Of a stretch of 5,247 nucleotides of DNA, positions 1-5,247 are shown one piece after another. Both the position numbers and the translations under genes were made by a program. Positions within the stretch are counted from its first letter, which is position 1. The number at the start of each line of letters is the position of its first letter. The notes under the pieces were generated by a model. That model ran no database searches, was not told where the DNA came from, and saw only the letters and a program-made list of their open reading frames with translations. Location of the stretch: assembly GCA_003554565.1 (NCBI GenBank), contig PWGR01000149.1:1-5247 (forward strand), in the 5' to 3' direction. The DNA comes from Clostridia bacterium. Lineage in GTDB: Bacteria > Bacillota > Sulfobacillia > SLMV01.

Positions 1-736
1 CCCGATAACTGGTCCCAACATGACGACTCGTATCAACAAAGGTCTCGACCAACCATGGACGATATCCATAACGAGCCTTGAAATCTTCAGGCATCTGCCT
101 CATTACCATACCCAGCAAATATGATGCCAGGTTCCGACACACAACCGATGGACGGATCAAAAAACGACTCAAACTTACGACCCGGTCCAACTGGGCACGG
201 CGGGTCCTTACATCCCAGCCAATCCAACGGTCTCGATCCCGAACCTGCAGTGCAGCGGAAGCAAGACCCATTCCACCCAGCCAGCCATGCTCGGATCTGA
301 CCAGATAACGAATCTGACGCCCCACCAGGGGCCCAGCACCCCAGGGATGCTCACAAGTAAACAGCTCGTTCCAAATCCGCATCTGTTCTTCGGTCTGTAC
401 CACAACCAACTCCAGACCGCGAACCTCACCAACCGTACCCGGTACCCCCTCCGGCAACGGTACACGACGCCCAAGACGACGGGGTCGGGCAGGGCCGCTC
501 CTCGCCCGTGGCGCTGGCAAGACCAGATATCCCTTCTCCTCCAGGGTGCGTAACACCTTCAAACACCCACTGCGCTGCTTCAATCCCCGTGCATCCCGAA
601 ACCCAAACTCAGCGCACAATCGATCAGCGATCTCTGTTCGGTGCATGGCCGGATTGCTGGCGATCAGCTGACGAATATACTCAACTACATCCCGTTGCTT
701 GATCTGTGTCTGGATCTGCCGTCGTGCTATCATCAT
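1..736 (-). CDS. DUF4338 / DruA-family protein, N-terminal 245 residues (runs off the left edge)
   Basis: The frame is open without interruption from an ATG at 734-736 (a second ATG follows directly) to the left edge, so the C-terminus is missing. Residues 15-75 look like a small winged-helix-type region (TEIADRLCAEFGFRDARG, then RSGCLKVLRTLEEKGYL). Residues 100-245 carry motifs I associate with DUF4338: GEVRGLELVVV (103-113), WNELF..EHPWGAGPLVGRQIRYLV (122-146), SEHGWLGGMG (148-157), RDRWIGWD (168-175), SRFLIRPSV (190-198), NLAS (202-205) and YGYRPWLVETFVDTS (223-237). DUF4338 is the domain of DruA in the Druantia anti-phage system. It also occurs in proteins associated with, or fused to, transposases. 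The biochemical role is not established by anything visible here. No clear Shine-Dalgarno precedes the ATG, and an in-frame stop at 779-781 limits any upstream extension. Family assignment is fairly sure; defence versus transposon role is undecided. Confidence 0.82.
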   Translation of the reverse strand, partial: MMIARRQIQTQIKQRDVVEYIRQLIASNPAMHRTEIADRLCAEFGFRDARGLKQRSGCLKVLRTLEEKGYLVLPAPRARSGPARPRRLGRRVPLPEGVPGTVGEVRGLELVVVQTEEQMRIWNELFTCEHPWGAGPLVGRQIRYLVRSEHGWLGGMGLASAALQVRDRDRWIGWDVRTRRAQLDRVVSLSRFLIRPSVVCRNLASYLLGMVMRQMPEDFKARYGYRPWLVETFVDTSRHVGTSYR

Positions 737-742
737 ATTGAC

Positions 743-771
743 ACTGTATTTGATGCTGCGCCCTTTGTCCA
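743..771 (-). promoter_or_regulatory. Weak candidate sigma-70 promoter for the DUF4338 gene
   Basis: On the minus strand TGGACA (766-771, one mismatch to TTGACA) is followed after exactly 17 bases by TACAGT (743-748, four of six to TATAAT). A start about six bases further on would fall on or next to the ATG at 734-736, giving a very short leader or none. That would fit the lack of a visible ribosome binding site. Such matches also arise by chance, so this is only a candidate. Confidence 0.22.
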
Positions 772-793
772 GCCCTACTTATGGGTATAGGGC
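772..793. repeat. Small inverted repeat upstream of the DUF4338 gene
   Basis: GCCCTA (772-777) pairs with TAGGGC (788-793) around a 10-base loop. A second short match, GGGC (790-793) with GCCC (801-804), overlaps it, so alternative folds are possible. There is no T run on either strand, so it does not read as a terminator. It lies just upstream of the candidate promoter and could be an operator or a sub-terminal transposon site. Confidence 0.4.
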
Positions 794-824
794 AGGTCTA
801 GCCCCCCCGGCAGCCACTACGCCA

Positions 825-941
825 GCTCCCGACCCTACTCGGTGTCACCAAGCTTAAACGACCTTGGGCAATCTGCGGTGTCAGCCAAATTGACCATCAG
901 TGACCCATCTTCGGGTCTCATCCTTGCTCTCGACCCTACTC
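825..941. repeat. Near-identical 16-bp direct repeats, 101 bp apart
   Basis: GCTCCCGACCCTACTC at 825-840 recurs as GCTCTCGACCCTACTC at 926-941, with one mismatch in 16. The core CCCTACT is also present at 773-779 in the same orientation. Within a 300-bp region this match is well beyond chance. The copies could be protein-binding sites, terminal or sub-terminal repeats of a mobile element, or remnants of a small duplication. Confidence 0.65.
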
Positions 942-1063
942 TACTGAGGCCTTCATCAAGTGGGAATCTCTTGAGAGTCACGTGGTGTCAAACAGTGTAA
1001 GCAGTGTCCCCAGGCGAGTACGCTACATCTCTGAGATCCCAGACCATGAGTCCAACTTCCGGA

Positions 1064-2212
1064 TCAATCCATCCCAATTAGCTTGGCAAACTTCACGATT
1101 CCTTCTATATCATAGATGTTCAGCTTGGCCATCAGGTTCTCCCTGTGCTTGTCAACAGTCTTGGGGCTTATGTCCAAGATTTCCGCGACTGCCGTGCGGC
1201 TAATGTTCTTGGCCAAGAGCGTAAAGACCTCTTTCTCTCTAGCGGTAAGGCCATTGTAGACCACCATGCGCTTGCGATCAGTAATGTCGTCAAGGGTCAT
1301 GAAAACCTGAGATGGATTGTCCTCACCGCAATGAAATTGCGGCACTGCGTTGATATTGAGCCAGATGCGTCGATCAGACCCCGCCAATGATACCCCCATC
1401 ACCACATCGTGCACCGCTCTACCCGTGCGGAGGGCGATCATGTAGGGATGTGTCTCTTCGGGGAACTCAGATCCATCCTCGTGGATGAGTTCAGAGAAAA
1501 GCTCTGTCCATTTTCTTCCCTCCATCTGGTTTATCGATAAGCCCAAAGTGCGTTCCGCTGAGGGATTAGCTGATATGATCCTGCCAGTCGGACACTGATG
1601 CACAACACCCTGGGACATGGTTTCAAAGAGGGTGCGATATTTCCGCTCACTTGCCTGTAGAGACTCCTCGGACAGTCTTTGCGACGTGATGTCCACCAGG
1701 GCAAGATGACATTCCCGTTCGCCCTTGGTGACTTTTGCTTCAACATGTACGAAGCACCTTTCGCTCCCAGTTCTCTGCAATTCAACCACAGCAGCGTCTC
1801 GGGATTGGTCTTGGAGCACCTTATCCAGAAGCGATGCAAATGCAAACCGGGAGTCAGCACTGACGAAGCGAGCGAAGCGTTGATTAATCAACCGGGAGCG
1901 GTCCGTTTCTAGCATCCGCGCTCCAGTCAAGTTAATCTGGCGGATTAGGCCACCGGGGTCGAGTGTGAGATATCCAACGGGGGCAGAATCGTACAGATCA
2001 GTGTACTTTCTGAGGAGCGACTCCAATTCTGAGCGTGCATGTTGTAGTTCCTCGTTCTGAATCTCTAACTCTATCTGGTGCACTTCTAGCTCGTGGACGA
2101 GTCGCTGCAATTCTTCCGGAGTAGGAGGCGTGGATAGCTCTCGTTTAGTTACTTGTAGCCGCTTCTCTGCACGACGGCGAAGCTCTTCCCAGGACTCGTC
2201 GTTCTTACTCAT
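1064..2212 (-). CDS. PAS-PAS-LuxR-type transcriptional regulator (382 residues)
   Basis: A cytosolic DNA-binding regulator, complete from ATG (2210-2212) to TGA (1064-1066). Residues 8-66 form a charged coiled coil (ELEVHQIELEIQNEELQ). A first PAS domain spans about 66-178 (YDSAPVGYLTLD at 74-85, ending in ALVDITSQR). A second spans about 188-315 (RYRTLFETMSQG-like entry as KYRTLFETMSQG at 191-202, ending MTLDDITDRKR). A LuxR/GerE-type helix-turn-helix fills 321-382, with LTAREKEVFTLLA, then DISPKTVDKHRENLMAKLNI. No receiver domain, membrane segment or kinase is present, so it is not a standard NarL-type response regulator. It is the second gene of the operon: its ATG overlaps the stop of the CheB-CheR gene as ATGA, which implies translational coupling. 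The likely role is ligand- or partner-controlled transcription. The ligand and target genes are unknown. Two-PAS regulators with this N-terminal coiled coil are common in environmental Proteobacteria. Confidence 0.93.
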   Translation of the reverse strand: MSKNDESWEELRRRAEKRLQVTKRELSTPPTPEELQRLVHELEVHQIELEIQNEELQHARSELESLLRKYTDLYDSAPVGYLTLDPGGLIRQINLTGARMLETDRSRLINQRFARFVSADSRFAFASLLDKVLQDQSRDAAVVELQRTGSERCFVHVEAKVTKGERECHLALVDITSQRLSEESLQASERKYRTLFETMSQGVVHQCPTGRIISANPSAERTLGLSINQMEGRKWTELFSELIHEDGSEFPEETHPYMIALRTGRAVHDVVMGVSLAGSDRRIWLNINAVPQFHCGEDNPSQVFMTLDDITDRKRMVVYNGLTAREKEVFTLLAKNISRTAVAEILDISPKTVDKHRENLMAKLNIYDIEGIVKFAKLIGMD

Positions 2213-2224
2213 GACGGTGTCTCC
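2209..2224 (-). promoter_or_regulatory. Ribosome binding site and ATGA start/stop overlap of the LuxR-type gene
   Basis: GGAG (2221-2224 on the minus strand) sits eight bases before the ATG at 2210-2212, inside the last codons of the upstream gene. The upstream TGA (2209-2211) overlaps this ATG in the arrangement ATGA. This supports the chosen start and points to coupled translation of the two proteins. Confidence 0.75.
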
Positions 2225-4962
2225 GGCGGTTTCTCAGTCCCGGGGGCTTCATCGGAGCCCTTTTCCCGTCTCTCTTGCTGATCTTCAGACTCCAGTTCCT
2301 TCTTGGCCTCGTCCAGTTCTCTGTCCTTGAGGTCTATGCTCTCTTCGAGACTGGCTTGAGTTTTCCGCAAGGTATTCTCCAGGATCTTGGATGTGGTTAC
2401 ATCTGTATAGGTGATTACGAGGCCGTCAATCTTGTTCTCCAGCGTATGGTAGGGCATGATCCGCACCTTAAAATGCTGCCCGTCATTGGTTGGGACCACC
2501 TTCTCAGATAATTCCAGTGTTCTTAGCACCTCTCGAGCATCATCCGCCAGTTCCGGGTAAATCAAGTCCGAAACAATGTCCGTGATCGGCCGCCCCACGT
2601 CCCCTGGTATAAGATTGATGATCTTGGCTGTTTGGGCAGTATAGCGCCGCACACACAACCCGCTATCCAGGAACAGCGTGGCAATGTCTGTATTTTCAAG
2701 GAAGTTCTTCAGGTCGTTGTTCGCCCGAGACAGCCCGTCTATCTTTTGCTGCAGCTCGTAGTTCACCGTCGTTAATTCCTCGTTTAGGGATTGCAGTTCT
2801 TCCCTTGAAGTGGTTATCTCCTCATTTGTGGATTGCAGCTCCTCGTTTGTGGACTGCAATTCTTCGTAGGCGGTCAGGAGTTCTTCCTCATAGGACTGCA
2901 TTTCTGTGCGCAGGTTCTTCAGCTCTTGGCGGGATTCCTCCAATTCCGATTCCAGCTCTGCCACCCGGGCAGGAGGGAGCCTGGTCTTGCACGTTTCGTT
3001 TGCTTGAGGCAGAGTTCTAACATCTTTAAAGACGATCATGACCAGGTCGCGCAGGGGTTCTGGACTTGCAAGAGGTTGGATGCTGACATCCACGGTGCGT
3101 TCTCCACTGTCAGTGTCTATCCGCATGTTGTTCAGTGAGACAGTTTTGCCCTCAGAGACTGCCTGCTCAAATCCCCTGCTCAGGTTGAACCGCATTCCTT
3201 CGTGAGTCATGGCGAAGACATTCCAGTTGGCCTTGCCGGCAGGTACTTCAAGGTACTTGCCTGTGCGTCCTCTGGTATAGAGAATATCTCCTCTCCCGTT
3301 CACCAGTACGGCCGCAGGGGAGTAGCGCTGCAGGATCAACTGGTTCGCCAAGTCCTCAAGGTTTGTGTGCTCTTTTGCTTTCGGCTGAGTCTTAGCAGCC
3401 TTTAGCGCCCGAGGCGGAGAACGAAATCCCACGGAGGGAAATTCAAGCAACTCCTTGTGCGCGGTTGTTTGCAGGCTTCGATAAAGCCGTGAATTCGCTT
3501 TCAGCTGGTCGAAAAGCTCAGTGGAGTCGCCGATCGATTCTGCTCTACCCAAAAACAAAAACCCGCCTGGATTCAAGCTATGGTGAAAAAGCGCCAGGAG
3601 CTTCTTCTGCAGCGTTGGGGTCAGGTAGATGAGTAGATTGCGGCAGCTGAGGATATCGATATTGCTGAAAGGCGGGTCGGCAATGACGTTATGCGTGGCA
3701 AAAACAACCATGTCGCGGATATCCTGGCGTACTCGGTAACCGTGTTCCTCCTCAGTAAAGAAACGAGAGAGACGTTCTGGGGAAACGTCTGCCGCAATGT
3801 TGGCGGGATAAGAGCCCTGACGGGCTCTGTCAATGGCATCGCTGTCAAGATCAGTGGCGAAGATTTGAAGCGATAAGTCTGTGATAGTTTCGAAATCTTC
3901 CTGGGCTTCCTTGAACATAATGGCAAGGGAGTAGGCTTCCTCTCCTGTAGAACAACCGGCTATCCACGTCCGTATCGGCTGGTTGACGGGGGGGTCTCCA
4001 ACAATTGCCGATATGGCCTGCTCTTTCAGTTCCTCCCACGCCTCTGGATCGCGGAAGAACCTGGTGACGCCGATCAATAGCTCTTTGAACAGCACCTGTA
4101 GTTCCTGGGGGTTATCCTGCAGGAAGCGGACATAGGTTACGAGGTCGTCAATCTGGTGGATGCCCAGGCGCCGTTCGATGCGGCGATAGAGAGTAGGCTT
4201 CTTGTAGAGGGAGAAATCGTGGCCTATTTCTGAGCGCAGCAGGACGATAATATTTTCGAGAGCCTTGCGGTCATGGTCTGCCAGATCTGGTTCGAGCTTC
4301 TTGAGGGGCCCGTGTTTAACGTAGGCGGCGATTCTCGAAGGAAGCTCCTCGACCGGCGCCACAATGTCGACCAAGCCTGTGTCAACGGCGCTCTTGGGCA
4401 TGCCATCGAATTTCGCCTGAGTCGGTTCTTGCGCAAGAACCGCTCCTCCTCTTTCCTTGATGGCTCTAAGACCCAGAGTCCCGTCGGTGCCCATGCCTGA
4501 TAGGATGACGCCGATCGCTCGTTCCTGTTGATCATCCGCCAGCGAGCGAAACAAGAAGTCAACGGGCAGGCGCAAGCCACGTGGTGCTGCCGGCTCAAAA
4601 AGATGTAGCACCCCATGGAAGAGGGACATGTCCTTGTCCGGCGGAATTATGTACACGCAGTCCGGCTGGACAAAAGTGTTGTCCTCAACCTCGGAGACCG
4701 CCATGGCGGTCTTGCGCTTGAGCAAGTCCACCAGGTAGCCCTTGCGCGTCGGGTCCAAGTGTTGCACTATAACAAAAGCCATACCCGCCCCTTCCGGAAC
4801 GTTCCCTAGAAAGAGCTCAAGAGCTTCCAGTCCTCCAGCTGATGCGCCTATGGCGATGATGGGGAAGTCCACCTTTGGCGTTTCTCCGTCAGGAGTGTTC
4901 TTGTACTCAGCCCCTCGTGAGACCCTTTCTTGCTCCGCATCTTTTCTCTTCTTAACCATCAT
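2209..4962 (-). CDS. CheB-CheR-PAS fusion signalling protein (917 residues)
   Basis: One polypeptide joins both enzymes of chemoreceptor adaptation to PAS sensing. The CheB methylesterase spans about 32-215, with catalytic Ser41 in GASAGG, His68 in QHLDP and Asp160 in GMGTDG, so the triad is complete. The CheR methyltransferase spans about 232-497: FKELLIGVTRFFRDP (292-306), SAM site WIAGCSTGEEAYSLA (333-347), FATDLD (368-373) and DILSCRNLLIYL (436-447). A PAS domain follows (about 540-650), then a coiled coil (663-755) with EE heptads, a second PAS (about 755-857) and a charged, Glu/Lys-rich tail (860-917). There is no receiver on CheB, no histidine kinase, no signal peptide and no membrane helix. 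Expected chemistry is SAM-dependent glutamate methylation and its hydrolysis; the substrate is unknown, and no chemoreceptor lies in the window. It is the first gene of an operon with the PAS-LuxR gene. Two adjacent ATGs exist; the second (4957-4959) is better spaced from the Shine-Dalgarno. Confidence 0.95.
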   Translation of the reverse strand: MMVKKRKDAEQERVSRGAEYKNTPDGETPKVDFPIIAIGASAGGLEALELFLGNVPEGAGMAFVIVQHLDPTRKGYLVDLLKRKTAMAVSEVEDNTFVQPDCVYIIPPDKDMSLFHGVLHLFEPAAPRGLRLPVDFLFRSLADDQQERAIGVILSGMGTDGTLGLRAIKERGGAVLAQEPTQAKFDGMPKSAVDTGLVDIVAPVEELPSRIAAYVKHGPLKKLEPDLADHDRKALENIIVLLRSEIGHDFSLYKKPTLYRRIERRLGIHQIDDLVTYVRFLQDNPQELQVLFKELLIGVTRFFRDPEAWEELKEQAISAIVGDPPVNQPIRTWIAGCSTGEEAYSLAIMFKEAQEDFETITDLSLQIFATDLDSDAIDRARQGSYPANIAADVSPERLSRFFTEEEHGYRVRQDIRDMVVFATHNVIADPPFSNIDILSCRNLLIYLTPTLQKKLLALFHHSLNPGGFLFLGRAESIGDSTELFDQLKANSRLYRSLQTTAHKELLEFPSVGFRSPPRALKAAKTQPKAKEHTNLEDLANQLILQRYSPAAVLVNGRGDILYTRGRTGKYLEVPAGKANWNVFAMTHEGMRFNLSRGFEQAVSEGKTVSLNNMRIDTDSGERTVDVSIQPLASPEPLRDLVMIVFKDVRTLPQANETCKTRLPPARVAELESELEESRQELKNLRTEMQSYEEELLTAYEELQSTNEELQSTNEEITTSREELQSLNEELTTVNYELQQKIDGLSRANNDLKNFLENTDIATLFLDSGLCVRRYTAQTAKIINLIPGDVGRPITDIVSDLIYPELADDAREVLRTLELSEKVVPTNDGQHFKVRIMPYHTLENKIDGLVITYTDVTTSKILENTLRKTQASLEESIDLKDRELDEAKKELESEDQQERREKGSDEAPGTEKPPETPS
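2761..2886 (-). repeat. Six in-register EE heptads in the coiled coil of the CheB-CheR-PAS protein
   Basis: Residues 693-734 read as six consecutive seven-residue units, each starting with two glutamates: EELLTAY, EELQSTN, EELQSTN, EEITTSR, EELQSLN, EELTTVN. At the DNA level 2825-2845 and 2846-2866 are a 21-bp tandem repeat with four differences, all synonymous. That suggests selection on the protein rather than a recent duplication. The heptads imply a parallel coiled coil linking the two PAS domains. Confidence 0.85.
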
Positions 4963-4971
4963 CGCTCCTTT
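4957..4971 (-). promoter_or_regulatory. Ribosome binding site of the CheB-CheR-PAS gene, favouring the second ATG
   Basis: AAAGGAG (4965-4971 on the minus strand) is a strong Shine-Dalgarno match. It lies only two bases from the first ATG (4960-4962) and five bases from the second (4957-4959). Normal spacing favours the second ATG, which would shorten the protein by one methionine. Confidence 0.7.
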
Positions 4972-5072
4972 CGTTCTTGTCGCTGTGTCTGGAGCAGCAA
5001 GATCCTGAGGTGAACTGCGCTATTGGAGAAAAGCAGTGTCTGCGAGTTACTCCTTCTTGTTCTTGCGGGATC
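4963..5072 (-). other. Leader region between the IS end and the operon
   Basis: About 110 bp separate the presumed insertion-sequence end from the first operon gene. I find no convincing sigma-70 or sigma-54 promoter in it. A second AAGGAG (5050-5055) preceded by CAAGAAC (5059-5065) resembles the true ribosome binding site (CAAGAAC at 4973-4979, AAGGAG at 4965-4970), but no start codon follows it. The operon promoter is either unrecognised here, of another sigma class, or located further right within or beyond the IS. Confidence 0.4.
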
Positions 5073-5103
5073 TGCGCCCCCATTTTCGAACCACTTTGGG
5101 GGC
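5073..5103. repeat. Probable IS terminal inverted repeat with internal hairpin
   Basis: The presumed right terminal repeat starts with TG at 5073-5074 and contains GCCCCCA (5076-5082) and TGGGGGC (5097-5103), which can pair over a 14-base loop. The G/C-rich blocks are typical of IS3-family ends. Lacking a T run, the hairpin is not a clear terminator, though it might dampen read-through from the transposase into the operon. Confidence 0.5.
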
Positions 5104-5112
5104 TAATTTTGG

Positions 5113-5247
5113 CTATGTAGGAGCAGCATCCTCCCCGTATAGATTTTGCTGCAGATACGCCACCGGCGCCTGATAGTCTATGGATGAATGCCGACGCTGC
5201 GAGTTGTAGTACCGCATGTGCTGATCCATGATCGACTTCACTTCGTC
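5113..5247 (-). CDS. IS3-family transposase OrfB, C-terminal 44 residues (runs off the right edge)
   Basis: This is the end of an rve-type (DDE) integrase core, read leftward to a TAG at 5113-5115. The visible residues include HMRYYNSQRRHSSIDYQAP and VAYLQQNLYGEDAAPT. The pattern YYNxxRRHSSIDYxxP is characteristic of the C-terminus of IS3-family transposases (YN..R.H..L....P). The catalytic aspartates and the final glutamate lie upstream, outside the window, so activity cannot be judged. It points in the same direction as the CheB-CheR operon and ends 150 bp before that operon's start codon. Confidence 0.9.
   Translation of the reverse strand, partial: DEVKSIMDQHMRYYNSQRRHSSIDYQAPVAYLQQNLYGEDAAPT

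Larger units (their letters stand above)
737..1063. other. 327-bp non-coding stretch between the LuxR-type gene and the DUF4338 gene
   Basis: No convincing gene is present on either strand; the longest readable stretches are short and match nothing I recognise. It holds a small inverted repeat (772-793), a run of seven C (802-808), a near-perfect 16-bp direct repeat pair (825-840 and 926-941) and three copies of GGTGTCA (841, 877, 984). No rho-independent terminator (stem followed by a T run) is seen downstream of the LuxR-type gene. The repeats, next to a gene family often found on transposons, suggest that one end of a mobile element lies somewhere in 770-945. The exact boundary cannot be set from the window. 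Confidence 0.6.
5073..5247 (-). mobile_element. Right end of an IS3-family insertion sequence (partial)
   Basis: The element comprises the C-terminal part of an OrfB transposase and about 40 bp of non-coding end. IS3-family ends begin with TG. Reading inward from 5073 on the plus strand the sequence starts TGCGCCCCCATTTTCG, close behind the transposase stop codon as expected. The end also contains a 7-bp stem, GCCCCCA (5076-5082) with TGGGGGC (5097-5103). The rest of the element, its other inverted repeat and the target duplication lie outside the window, so the boundary at 5073 is inferred. Confidence 0.65.

Noticed and set aside
208..553. Open frames on both strands overlapping the DUF4338 gene
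   Set aside because: The DUF4338 frame carries conserved family motifs throughout this stretch; the other frames give low-complexity, unrecognisable sequence.
902..917. Hairpin GACCC-GGGTC with a six-base loop
   Set aside because: A five-pair stem without a T run is too weak to call a terminator or structured RNA.
835..921. A 28-codon minus-strand reading frame between the two 16-bp repeats
   Set aside because: Very short, with no properly spaced Shine-Dalgarno and no recognisable similarity.
4224..4616. Long open frame of 130 codons overlapping the CheB/CheR coding region in another frame
   Set aside because: It lies wholly inside a well-supported gene, and its predicted protein lacks any family motif.
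999..5040. The 10-mer AAGCAGTGTC at 999-1008 and at 5031-5040, flanking the operon
   Set aside because: Several 10-base matches are expected by chance in a window of this size, and the similarity does not extend.
4963..5072. Possible sigma-54 promoter around the TTGC in the operon leader
   Set aside because: The required GG at the -24 position is absent at the correct spacing.
4952..5083. A 43-codon minus-strand reading frame from an ATG inside the IS end to the start of the CheB-CheR gene
   Set aside because: It begins within the inferred terminal repeat, has no ribosome binding site and no recognisable motif; most likely chance.

Overview
The window looks like part of a bacterial chromosome, from an accessory or mobile-element-rich region. 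Base composition is moderate. The protein architectures (a cytosolic CheB-CheR-PAS fusion, a two-PAS LuxR-type regulator, an IS3-type transposase and a DUF4338/DruA-type protein) are most familiar from Gram-negative environmental bacteria such as the deltaproteobacterial lineages. That placement is an inference with low confidence, because no taxonomic marker gene is present.

Layout. All recognisable genes lie on the minus strand, so transcription runs from right to left. At the right edge (5113-5247) is the last 44 codons of an IS3-family transposase OrfB, followed by a probable insertion-sequence terminal repeat ending near 5073. A leader of about 110 bp follows. Next comes a large gene (2209-4962) encoding a 917-residue protein: CheB methylesterase, CheR methyltransferase, PAS, a glutamate-rich heptad coiled coil, a second PAS and a charged tail. 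It overlaps by four bases (ATGA) with a second gene (1064-2212) encoding a 382-residue protein with an N-terminal coiled coil, two PAS domains and a LuxR-type helix-turn-helix. A 327-bp non-coding stretch (737-1063) carries short direct repeats. At the left edge is the N-terminal 245 residues of a DUF4338/DruA-family protein, which runs out of the window.

How the genes may work together. The central pair is almost certainly one translationally coupled operon. The first protein has a complete CheB triad and CheR SAM-binding motifs, but no receiver, no histidine kinase and no membrane segment. The second has a DNA-binding output but no receiver. The pair therefore looks like a cytosolic sensing and transcription module that does not use an obvious phosphorelay. 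Methyl-glutamate chemistry, PAS ligand sensing or coiled-coil pairing are possible ways of passing the signal (inference).

The flanks are mobile or defence-type DNA. The DUF4338 domain occurs both in DruA of Druantia anti-phage systems and in proteins tied to transposons. The visible half does not say which applies here.
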